Below, one piece after another: positions 18,298 through 26,316 of a stretch of DNA of 56,194 nt. The position numbers were made by a program, and so were the translations under genes. The DNA comes from Chitinophaga pinensis (lineage in GTDB: Bacteria > Bacteroidota > Bacteroidia > Chitinophagales > UBA10324). Numbering within the stretch: the stretch's first letter is position 1; every line of letters begins with the position of its first letter. The notes under the pieces are model-generated. The model was not told where the DNA came from. It saw nothing but the letters and a program-made list of their open reading frames with translations, and ran no database searches. The stretch covers positions 1 through 56,194 of the forward strand of contig CAMDDP010000016.1 in NCBI GenBank assembly GCA_945892775.1, read 5' to 3'.

Positions 18298-19042
18298 ACG
18301 GATTGGGGTTTTTGTTTTCATTCTCGTTTTATTCAATGCCTGTTTCACTTTTAAAAGAGCAGTGAAAAAAAACGAAATTTTGGTTGATACCACCGACACG
18401 CAATCAGTGCGCGACAGTATGCGCGAAAACAATTTTGAGTTCGAATATTTTTCAGCAAAAGCAAAATTCACTTTGGCCGACGATAAAGGTTCCCGAAGCG
18501 CCAACGCTAATATCAGAATTAAGCACGACAGTGCCATCTGGATTTCAATTTCTTCTTTAGGAGTTGAAGGTCTAAGAGTTTTTGCTTCACACGATTCGGT
18601 TTATGTGATTGATCGGTTAAATAAAAAATTCTTCAGTTACGATTATAAATACTTCAGCAATTTCACTTCGGTTGAAGTCGATTACGATATTTTCGAAAAC
18701 ATCATTACAGGTATCCCTATTTATTTCGACGAGAAAAAATTCAAAACCAAAAAGCAGGATTCTACTTATACTCTTAAAAATGATGGGAAAAAACGAACAA
18801 GTTTTATAGAACTCAACCCCGATTATACAGTGCTAAGCACCGACCTGGTGGACAGTGCAATGGGCAAAAGCTTAAAACTGAAGTATAAAAATTATAGCCG
18901 CGACAACGCAAATCCTTTTGCTTTGGACAGAGAAGTTCAGCTCAACGATGCCGACAACACAAGGTTGTTCATCAATTTTTCGAAAGTAAAAATCAACGAG
19001 CCACTGAAATTTCCGTTCAATGTAAAAGAGAAATATGAATAA
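18290..19042 (+). CDS. DUF4292 lipoprotein
   Basis: 250 residues from the ATG at 18290. Lipobox LFNAC is followed by FTFKRAVKK, then a domain matching the Bacteroidota DUF4292 family: FEFEYFSAKAKFTL, DSAIWISISSLGVEGLRV, DSVYVIDRLNKKFF. The succession of amphipathic beta strands resembles the LolA/LolB half-barrel fold, so a role in lipoprotein or lipid handling at the outer membrane is possible, but this is inference. An in-frame upstream start at 18242 would run 48 bp further into the TPR gene and give no signal peptide at the N-terminus. It overlaps the TPR gene by 8 bp and the EnvC-like gene by 8 bp, with the same junction sequence, ATGAATAA, at both ends. Confidence 0.85.
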   Translation: MNKRIGVFVFILVLFNACFTFKRAVKKNEILVDTTDTQSVRDSMRENNFEFEYFSAKAKFTLADDKGSRSANANIRIKHDSAIWISISSLGVEGLRVFASHDSVYVIDRLNKKFFSYDYKYFSNFTSVEVDYDIFENIITGIPIYFDEKKFKTKKQDSTYTLKNDGKKRTSFIELNPDYTVLSTDLVDSAMGKSLKLKYKNYSRDNANPFALDREVQLNDADNTRLFINFSKVKINEPLKFPFNVKEKYE

Positions 19043-20270
19043 ACATTTTAAAACACTCATTTCGTTTTTATTCCTGTTATTAATTGTTGCTGCTAATTCT
19101 TTTGCCCAGACAAAAGACGAATTGCAGAAGAAAAAAGATTCGCTGCTCAAAGAAATTGAGCAAATGCAAAAAGATCTCGACAAAACAAAAAAATCCAAAA
19201 CCTCTTCTCTCACCGAAGTAAAAGCGTTGCAGAAAAAAATATCATCACGTGAAAAATTAATCGGCAATTACAATTCGCAACTCAACCAGATTGATAGTCA
19301 AATTGGCAAAACAAAATCATCCATCAAAACCATGGATGGCAATTTATCCAAGCTGAAAAAAAATTATGCCGTCATGGTTTACACGGCCTACAAACACCGC
19401 AGCACTTACAGTCGCTTGTTGTTTGTGTTGTCCGCCGAAAGTTTTAACGATGCAGTGCGCCGCATTCTTTACCTCCGCAAATACAGCGCCTACCGCCGCA
19501 CCCAGGCCGGTTTAATAGTGCAGACAAAAAACACATTAACCGGAAAAGTAAAAGTGCTGAGCAAGCAGAAAAACGAAAAGAAAGAATTGCTCACACAGCA
19601 GCAGGCCGAAAAAAATAAACTGCAAAAAGAAAAATCAGATAAAGACAAAGTGGTAAAGCAACTTTCCACTCAGGAGAAAAAAATAAAAGCCGACCTCACA
19701 AAAAAGAAAGCCGAACAAACCAAACTCAACAAACTCATTTCCGATGCCATTAAAAAAGAAATAGCGGCAAGCACAAAAAAAAACACCACCACCGGCACCA
19801 ATTCCAAAACCACCACCGGCGGCACCATCACTACCACACCCGAAATCGCGGCAATGTCCAGTTCATTCGCCGCCAACATTGGCAATTTTCCGTGGCCTGT
19901 CGAGCAGGGAGTCATCATCGAATCGTTCGGCACACATCCGCATTCCGTTCTAAAAAATGTCACCACAAAAAATAATGGCTGCGATATAAAAACAAACGGC
20001 GGCGCCAATGTGCGCAGCATATTCAAAGGCATTGTGGTTAGTGTGCTCGCCAATCCCGGTTACCACACGGCGGTCATCATTCGTCACGGCGATTACTTCA
20101 CCGTTTACAGCAACATGGCAAGCGTAACAGTCAAGCCAAACGACAAAGTAGAAACCAAGCAATCCATCGGTCGTGCCTATACCGATAAAGAAGAAGGCAC
20201 CATGGTTCACCTCGAAATATGGAAAGGCACCACCTTGCTAGACCCTGAAAACTGGCTGGCGCAGAAGTAA
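19035..20270 (+). CDS. EnvC-like murein hydrolase activator (degenerate M23 domain)
   Basis: 411 residues: signal peptide (1-24, SFAQ), long Lys/Glu/Gln-rich coiled coils (about 25-235), a threonine-rich linker ([14 protein letters not shown]), and a C-terminal LytM/M23 domain (about 285-411). In an active M23 enzyme the first zinc ligand is the His of HxxxD; here the position is Asn313 (NNGCD, Asp317 kept). The usual YxHL is YSNM, and only the final HLEIW resembles HxH/HFEI. Loss of zinc ligands is the signature of EnvC/NlpD-type proteins, which activate cell-division amidases rather than cut peptidoglycan. Third codon positions carry more C and G than in the flanking genes. It is the last gene of the overlapping TPR-DUF4292-EnvC run. 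Confidence 0.88.
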   Translation: MNKHFKTLISFLFLLLIVAANSFAQTKDELQKKKDSLLKEIEQMQKDLDKTKKSKTSSLTEVKALQKKISSREKLIGNYNSQLNQIDSQIGKTKSSIKTMDGNLSKLKKNYAVMVYTAYKHRSTYSRLLFVLSAESFNDAVRRILYLRKYSAYRRTQAGLIVQTKNTLTGKVKVLSKQKNEKKELLTQQQAEKNKLQKEKSDKDKVVKQLSTQEKKIKADLTKKKAEQTKLNKLISDAIKKEIAASTKKNTTTGTNSKTTTGGTITTTPEIAAMSSSFAANIGNFPWPVEQGVIIESFGTHPHSVLKNVTTKNNGCDIKTNGGANVRSIFKGIVVSVLANPGYHTAVIIRHGDYFTVYSNMASVTVKPNDKVETKQSIGRAYTDKEEGTMVHLEIWKGTTLLDPENWLAQK

Positions 20271-20294
20271 TTTTTGCACTTCCCTTTTTCAATC

Positions 20295-20302
20295 TACATT
20301 TA
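20295..20302 (+). promoter_or_regulatory. Possible promoter for tatA
   Basis: TACATTTA at 20295-20302 matches 7 of the 8 -7 box positions. A TTTG at 20273-20276 lies 18 bp upstream, close to the usual 19. The box ends 20 bp before the tatA start codon. Confidence 0.45.
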
Positions 20303-20322
20303 CACTCTCAATACAATTTAAC

Positions 20323-20541
20323 ATGCAACACATTCTTTTACTAAGCTTACCTGGTGGCAGCGAGTGGATCTTGATTTTACTAGTAGTCCTTCTGTTTTTC
20401 GGAGGAAGAAAAATACCTGAACTAATGAAGGGTATCGGTAAAGGAATTCGTGAGTTCAATAGCGCAAAAGCAAATGTTGAATCCGAAATTGAGAAGGGTA
20501 TGAAGGAGGAAGACCCGAAAAAAGAATCGCCAAAAGAATAA
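20323..20541 (+). CDS. tatA: Sec-independent protein translocase subunit TatA/E
   Basis: 72 residues with the standard TatA plan: a short N-terminal periplasmic end, one membrane helix ([12 protein letters not shown]), the hinge FGGRKIPEL, an amphipathic helix ([15 protein letters not shown]) and a charged acidic/basic tail. TatA oligomers help pass folded proteins bearing twin-arginine signals across the inner membrane, together with TatC. No tatC is in this window. The gene stands alone between envC and gatA, with 87 bp to the latter. Confidence 0.92.
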   Translation: MQHILLLSLPGGSEWILILLVVLLFFGGRKIPELMKGIGKGIREFNSAKANVESEIEKGMKEEDPKKESPKE

Positions 20542-20628
20542 ATAATAAATTATTTTTCATTCTCTTTTCTTTTTTGAAGGTAGAATTTGTGATTATATAA
20601 ATAGTAAAATAAAATTTTAATTCCGAAA

Positions 20629-22050
20629 TTGAATCCGCTTTATTCTTCTTTATCGCAAATCAAAATTGATTTGGAAAGTAGAAAGACTGATTGTATAAGT
20701 CTGGTAAAACATTATCTCTCTAACATTGAAAAGAAAAAACACCTCAATGCTTTTCTGGAAGTGTATGCAGAAGAAGCATTGCAGCAGGCCGCCCTCGTTG
20801 ACGAAAAAATAAAAAACAAAACCGCAGGTCGTTTAGCCGGAATGGTGATTGCGCTGAAAGATGTGCTGTGCCACAAGGGACACAAAGTTTCTTCATCCTC
20901 AAAAATTCTGAAAGGATTTACTTCACTTTATTCGGGAACTGCCATTGAGCGGTTGTTGAATGAAGATGCCATTATCATTGGCAGAACCAACTGCGATGAA
21001 TTTGCAATGGGTTCGTCGAACGAAAATTCGGCTTACGGAAATGTGAAAAATGGTTTGGATGAAACGAAGGTTCCGGGCGGTTCGTCGGGCGGAAGTGCGG
21101 TGGCGGTGCAAATAGATATGTGCCTAGCTTCATTGGGAACTGATACAGGCGGCAGTATTCGTCAGCCTGCATCATTTTGCGGAGTGATTGGAATTAAACC
21201 AACCTACGGAAGAATTTCACGCTATGGATTAGTTGCCTATGCATCATCGTTCGATCAGATTGGTTCGTTCACACACAGCATTTCTGATTGTTCATTGTTG
21301 TTGGAAATTATGTCGGGGGCCGATGATTTTGACAGCACTGCTTCATCAAAAGCCGTTGAGACTTATTCAACAAAACTTAACTTCAATCGTAAAGCAAAAA
21401 TTGCTGTGTTCTCCGATTGCATCAATCATCCCGGAATTGACATTGAAATAAAAAGCCGCACGCTCAACTACATCGAAGAATTAAAATCAGCAGGACACGA
21501 AATTGAGTTCATTGATTTTCCATATCTCGATTACCTGGTTCCCACTTACTATGTTTTAACAACTGCCGAAGCATCCTCCAATCTTTCGCGCTTCGATGGA
21601 ATTCGTTTCGGATTTAAAAGTGAAAATGCAGTTGACCTGGAATCTACTTATAAAAGAAATCGCAGCGAAGGATTTGGTGAAGAAGTGAAGCGCAGAATTA
21701 TGCTCGGCACTTTTGTTTTAAGTGCAGGATTTTACGATGCGTATTACACCAAGGGACAAAAGGTTCGTCGCCTAATTAAAGAAAAAACAGAAGAAATTTT
21801 ATCGCGCTTCGATTTTATTTTAACTCCGACTACGCCCACCACGGCTTTCGGTTTGGGTGAGAAATCTGATGACCCGATTGCAATGTATCTCGCAGATATT
21901 TTTACAGTGCAGGCACCAATTGCGGGTATTCCTGCAATCACACTTCCGCTGTTTCAACACAGTAACGGAATGCCTTATGGCTTGCAGTTAATGGCCGGAA
22001 GTTTTAAAGAAGCAGAGTTGTTGGCATTTTCTGCTGAGTTGATGAAATAA
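20629..22050 (+). CDS. gatA: Aspartyl/glutamyl-tRNA amidotransferase subunit A
   Basis: 473 residues, amidase-signature family. GatA releases ammonia from glutamine for the GatCAB complex, which converts Asp-tRNA(Asn) or Glu-tRNA(Gln) to the amide form. The Ser-cisSer-Lys triad is complete: Lys77 (ALKDVLCHKG), Ser152 (GGSSGGSAVA) and Ser176 (DTGGSIRQPA). The C-terminal part includes TPTTPTTAFGLG and IPAITLPLF. The start is TTG at 20629; no ATG fits the family's N-terminus (NPLYSSLSQIK). No gatB or gatC is adjacent. Confidence 0.95.
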   Translation: MNPLYSSLSQIKIDLESRKTDCISLVKHYLSNIEKKKHLNAFLEVYAEEALQQAALVDEKIKNKTAGRLAGMVIALKDVLCHKGHKVSSSSKILKGFTSLYSGTAIERLLNEDAIIIGRTNCDEFAMGSSNENSAYGNVKNGLDETKVPGGSSGGSAVAVQIDMCLASLGTDTGGSIRQPASFCGVIGIKPTYGRISRYGLVAYASSFDQIGSFTHSISDCSLLLEIMSGADDFDSTASSKAVETYSTKLNFNRKAKIAVFSDCINHPGIDIEIKSRTLNYIEELKSAGHEIEFIDFPYLDYLVPTYYVLTTAEASSNLSRFDGIRFGFKSENAVDLESTYKRNRSEGFGEEVKRRIMLGTFVLSAGFYDAYYTKGQKVRRLIKEKTEEILSRFDFILTPTTPTTAFGLGEKSDDPIAMYLADIFTVQAPIAGIPAITLPLFQHSNGMPYGLQLMAGSFKEAELLAFSAELMK

Positions 22051-22241
22051 TTTCTTCAATATTTCGTCTTATCTAAAAAATAAAATTTTAGTTAAATCGT
22101 AAATGATTTCTTTTGACAATTTTTTTAGACAATCAGGATTTCGAAGTAAGATAAAGAATGTGTTCATTGGGTTGTTTAATAAAAATGGATTACTATTTTG
22201 CAACCTAACAGATTATAAATTTTAATAAAATTGAAATCGTA

Positions 22242-23756
22242 ATGACGACGCTGAATATTTTTAAAAAAAACCAAACAGCCCTACTCTTTGCCTTTGCTTG
22301 TTGCACATTAAACACCTTATGCGTTTTTGCTCAGCAGCCATTTAATAACATTAACATCACCATTTCTCCCGCTCCATTTTTAAATAATGGACTAGATAGT
22401 ATTAACGCGGTTGATAATCCCCTTGATTCATTAATAATGGAAACTTATGTTGAAAATAATTATAATGGTTTTCAAACTTTTCAGGATTCAGTTTTTGATG
22501 CGCGTTTAAAGTCTTTTAATACTGCAATGCCATTAATTTATAATGAAGAAGTTAAAAAATATATTGACCTCTATACATTGCACCGTCGCGATCAGGTTGA
22601 GCGGATGTTGGGGTTAAGTAAATTCTACTTCCCAATTTTTGAAAAGATATTAGAGCAAAATGGAGTACCTGCTGATTTGAAGTACATGGCAATTATTGAA
22701 TCGGCTTTAAATCCCATGGCAGTTTCAAGGTCTGGAGCTGTTGGGTTATGGCAGTTTATGCCGGGCACTGCGAAAGTTTATGACTTAACCGTTAACTCTT
22801 ATTTAGATGAGCGCAGAGATATTATCCGCTCCACTGAAGGCGCTGCAGCTTACATGAAAAATTCTTATAACATTTATGGCGATTGGTTTTTAGCCATTGC
22901 TTCTTATAACTGTGGCCCTGGAAATGTAAACAAGGCCATTGCCATGTCAGGTGGCAAAATGGATTTTTGGTCTATCAGCAAGTATCTTCCGAAAGAAACA
23001 CGCTCCTATGTTCCGGCATTTGTTGCCGCTATGTATGTGATGAATTATTACTATGCACATGACTTGCAAGTAAGAGAACCAGAACAAAGTGTTTGCGAAA
23101 TTTCAACCGTTGATGTTTATGAAAAACTAAGCTGTGAACAAGTAGCCAAGTACACTAATCTTTCTGTTGAGATGGTGAAATTTTTAAATCCGGGTTTGCG
23201 TACCAATGTAATACCGGCATTTAACGAACCCTATGCATTAAAACTTCCATCAGATAAATATTGTGTTTATGATACAATGAAGGATTCAATTATTTGTGCA
23301 TCTAAAAATTGTCTGGTAAAAAATTATACTACTTACAACGGAGTAAAAGGAAATTACTACACGCATACTGTTCGTAGTGGTGAATCGTTGGGACTAATTG
23401 CATCAAAAAATAAATGCACAGTTGCTCAGTTAAAATCATGGAATGTGATTCGTAAGGACATCATTTATATAGGTCAAAAAATAAAAATTTATAACGGGAA
23501 TGGATACAGCGAATCTCATGTAACAAGTGGAACAAAAACAGCCACCAGTTCAACGACAACAAAAACACCAACCCAAACAACTGCTTCAAGTTCTTCCGAT
23601 ACAAAAACTATTTATTATAAAGTAAAATCAGGCGACTCTCTTTGGGCTATAGCCAATAAGTACAGCGGAGTAACAGTAGCTGAAATAAAAGCAACCAACT
23701 CCCCATCCAAATGGACGCATCTTAAACCAGGAATGGTTTTAAAGATTAATTTATAA
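22242..23756 (+). CDS. Membrane-bound lytic transglycosylase, MltD-like, with two LysM domains
   Basis: 504 residues: signal peptide (about 1-30), a SLT-type lysozyme-like domain (about 130-265) and two C-terminal LysM repeats (about 375-420 and 460-504) joined by a Ser/Thr-rich linker. The catalytic Glu is Glu153 in AIIESALNP; other family motifs follow, GAVGLWQFMPGTAK and ASYNCGPGNVNKA. The enzyme cuts peptidoglycan strands, forming 1,6-anhydro-muramic acid ends, and LysM anchors it to the wall. No lipobox cysteine stands at the signal peptide end (FAQQP), unlike E. coli MltD, so it may be soluble in the periplasm. The gene stands alone. Confidence 0.93.
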   Translation: MTTLNIFKKNQTALLFAFACCTLNTLCVFAQQPFNNINITISPAPFLNNGLDSINAVDNPLDSLIMETYVENNYNGFQTFQDSVFDARLKSFNTAMPLIYNEEVKKYIDLYTLHRRDQVERMLGLSKFYFPIFEKILEQNGVPADLKYMAIIESALNPMAVSRSGAVGLWQFMPGTAKVYDLTVNSYLDERRDIIRSTEGAAAYMKNSYNIYGDWFLAIASYNCGPGNVNKAIAMSGGKMDFWSISKYLPKETRSYVPAFVAAMYVMNYYYAHDLQVREPEQSVCEISTVDVYEKLSCEQVAKYTNLSVEMVKFLNPGLRTNVIPAFNEPYALKLPSDKYCVYDTMKDSIICASKNCLVKNYTTYNGVKGNYYTHTVRSGESLGLIASKNKCTVAQLKSWNVIRKDIIYIGQKIKIYNGNGYSESHVTSGTKTATSSTTTKTPTQTTASSSSDTKTIYYKVKSGDSLWAIANKYSGVTVAEIKATNSPSKWTHLKPGMVLKINL

Positions 23757-23833
23757 AACATTTAACAATAAAAGTGTAGCGCTCTCAAATTTAGAGGTCT
23801 TTTTTATGAACTTGAAATAGATAAAGTCGCACG

Positions 23834-25258
23834 CTATTCGGCCTTATTTATTTTTTTCATAAAAAATCGTTCCTGCCATTTATTAAAAAGGAAAGCAGCG
23901 GGTATCAGCATTAAAATATCAGCAGGTAAAAAATAACGCATTTCAATATTGCGAAATTGAGGGGATGTCCCAGCGCACAATGCGATATACAATGAAATAA
24001 AATACAGCCCTATTATTATTGAAGCAATTTGGATCATTCCCTTCTGCTTATACATCAACCATAAACCAACCATTCCACATAAAAGAAGGAAGGTTCGGTA
24101 TATAAAAAGTATGGAGGCCGCTTTTTTAATAAATGTTGTTGTGTCGGTGAGTGTTAGTTTAAAAATTCCCTTTTTTAAATTTTGCAGTGGAACTTTTACC
24201 CAGAAATTGAATGGATTTTCATCTATTTGTTCTTGTCGCAATTCGTCAAAAATATTTTTGATTTCAGTATTACAATTATTTTCAGCTGTCATTGGATCTT
24301 TCCAATAACCTCTCCAATTACTAAATCCGCTGCCACAGTTTTTAGATAGAAAAGTCACTCTTAAAAGTTTTACTGAATCTTCTTTTGTTAGGTATGACTC
24401 ACTTGGCCAGTCCACTTTTTTATTTTGAATGATTTGAGAAAATTGTGGCTCCCATTCTGATTTTACCGAATAGATATATTGCATAAAAGATAAAGCATCA
24501 ATATTCCAATTTGGTGCTCCGCGTAAATCTTGGGTTAGAATTATTTTTTTATAGTTGATATAATTTCTTAATGGCCATGGAGCATAAGCGAATAAAAACA
24601 TTGAGGTAAATAATAATCCTTTTTTTAGAAAATTTAAAGTCGCCCGATGCAAAACCAACAATGCAATAATCATAATAGGCATTAATAAAATTAATTGTGG
24701 CCGGAATAAAACAGCTAGTCCAATCAACAATCCGCTCAGCCAGTATTTTTTATTTGATGCGTGAAAGAAATAGTTTAATGATAATAAAAGCAGAACAATA
24801 CTTATGTATTCTGAATACACAACCGGAGTCCACACAATTATGAAAGGATAAAATGCATAAAGAGCTGATAGAATAAGGGCAATATTTTTATTTAAAAATA
24901 TTTTTGTTCCTATTTGATAGATTAGGACAATCATAAAAAAATCAAGTAGAGTTTGAAACCACGCAATTATTGGAATGGCAGTATCCCAGTTTTCTCCACA
25001 CAACAGATAAAACAATCCAATGAAAAAGCTATAGCCGGGCATTCTGATGAAGTATCCATATTCTGAAAAATGATTGGTGCTATAAGTACCTGTATTAATT
25101 AAGGTAGCTATGCAATCTTGCCAGGCCTGTGTATCAGCATCTACATAAATATCTGGTCGACCGAAATAAAATTTTGCACCAATTAATATAAATCCAATTC
25201 TCACGAGCAGACCAGCAATTGCAATTAAGAGAATTGATTTTTCAATTTTTAATTTCAT
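23834..25258 (-). CDS. Integral membrane glycosyltransferase, GT39/ArnT-like (GT-C fold)
   Basis: 474 residues with about 11-12 membrane segments and a large loop near residues 240-345. The acidic motif expected in the first periplasmic loop of GT-C enzymes is present: VDADTQAWQD, about residues 39-48. Such enzymes use a polyprenyl-phosphate sugar as donor and add it to lipid or protein outside the cytoplasm. The gene starts 10 bp after a polyprenyl-phosphate glycosyltransferase (25269-26186), which would make that donor; the pairing supports both calls. The acceptor is unknown. Confidence 0.78.
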   Translation of the reverse strand: MKLKIEKSILLIAIAGLLVRIGFILIGAKFYFGRPDIYVDADTQAWQDCIATLINTGTYSTNHFSEYGYFIRMPGYSFFIGLFYLLCGENWDTAIPIIAWFQTLLDFFMIVLIYQIGTKIFLNKNIALILSALYAFYPFIIVWTPVVYSEYISIVLLLLSLNYFFHASNKKYWLSGLLIGLAVLFRPQLILLMPIMIIALLVLHRATLNFLKKGLLFTSMFLFAYAPWPLRNYINYKKIILTQDLRGAPNWNIDALSFMQYIYSVKSEWEPQFSQIIQNKKVDWPSESYLTKEDSVKLLRVTFLSKNCGSGFSNWRGYWKDPMTAENNCNTEIKNIFDELRQEQIDENPFNFWVKVPLQNLKKGIFKLTLTDTTTFIKKAASILFIYRTFLLLCGMVGLWLMYKQKGMIQIASIIIGLYFISLYIALCAGTSPQFRNIEMRYFLPADILMLIPAAFLFNKWQERFFMKKINKAE

Positions 25259-25268
25259 GCAACGAATT

Positions 25269-26186
25269 TTAATCTAAAAATTCCCTTACAATAAAGATGG
25301 GACGGTTCTGTGTTTCAACAAAAATGCGATGAATGTATTCGCCGACAATTCCAAGGAAAAACAACTGGACGCTTCCTAAAAAGTAAATGCTTACTAATAT
25401 GGAGGCCCAACCACTGATGGCATCACCGATTAGTTTTTTATAAATAACTATGGAAGAGCCCCCTAATGAAAATAAAATCCCAAGCAACCCAATGATCCAA
25501 CATAATCGAATCGGAATTTTTGAAAATGAAAAAAGCGCATCTAATGCAAGTTTAAATAAGCGGCTGAAATTCATTTTTGCCTCCCCGATTTGGCGATCAG
25601 GGCGTTCGTATTCTACAAACCCTTGCCGAAAACCAATAAAATATCTAAGCCCAGGGAGATATCGATTTTTTTCCTGCAGATTTAAAAACGCATTTAAGGC
25701 TTTGCGATTCATCATTGAAAAATTTCCAACATTAGCTGGGGCATTTATATTCGATAATCTGCTGAATATTTTATGAAAAAATAAAATAACAATTCGCTTG
25801 ATAAATTTTTCCTTCCTTCCTTTCCGATGACCGAAAACCACATCATAATTTCCAGTAGTTAAAAGATTGTTCATGTCAAAAAAAAGTGCCGGAGGATCTT
25901 GCAAGTCGCCATCCATCATCCCAACAAAATCTCCCTTTGCATAATTTAATCCTGCAGTGTATGCCGCCTGATGACCAAAATTTCGACTGAGTACAACCAC
26001 TTTTATCCGGGGTTCCTTTTTTTTATACTCAGATAATTTATTCAGGCTTTCATCTTTACTGCCGTCATCAACACAAATAATTTCAAAATCTTCAGAAATC
26101 TGCTTTAATGATTTTACGGTCTCTTCTAAAAGCCGGTCAATTAAAAGTTCTTCATTATAAATTGGGATGACTAAAGAAATCTTCAT
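25269..26186 (-). CDS. Polyprenyl-phosphate glycosyltransferase (GT2, GtrB/ArnC/DPM1-like)
   Basis: 305 residues. The N-terminal GT-A domain has SLVIPIYNEE at the start, VDDGSKDESL, the metal-binding DGDLQDPP and the later RQIGEAKMNFSR. Two C-terminal membrane helices (about 235-255 and 265-290) match the GtrB/ArnC layout. It transfers a sugar from a nucleotide donor to undecaprenyl phosphate on the inner face of the membrane. First gene of a two-gene unit with the GT39-like enzyme, which would use the lipid-linked sugar. It diverges from murF-alr with a 130-bp gap. Confidence 0.88.
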   Translation of the reverse strand: MKISLVIPIYNEELLIDRLLEETVKSLKQISEDFEIICVDDGSKDESLNKLSEYKKKEPRIKVVVLSRNFGHQAAYTAGLNYAKGDFVGMMDGDLQDPPALFFDMNNLLTTGNYDVVFGHRKGRKEKFIKRIVILFFHKIFSRLSNINAPANVGNFSMMNRKALNAFLNLQEKNRYLPGLRYFIGFRQGFVEYERPDRQIGEAKMNFSRLFKLALDALFSFSKIPIRLCWIIGLLGILFSLGGSSIVIYKKLIGDAISGWASILVSIYFLGSVQLFFLGIVGEYIHRIFVETQNRPIFIVREFLD

Positions 26187-26316
26187 TGAGATAAATTATA
26201 GGCGTCTAAGTTAAAATTCAATTTCAAAAAATTTTTATTATTTCTCCTTTAATTCCATTTGTAAAAACTGTACGACTGATTTTTAAAATCTGCAATTACC
26301 TTCGCCCAAACAAAAT

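Noticed and set aside
23782-23806. Possible terminator after the MltD-like gene
   Set aside because: The stem is only CTCT with AGAG, with a T run after it. It is too weak to claim, although the gene end would fit.
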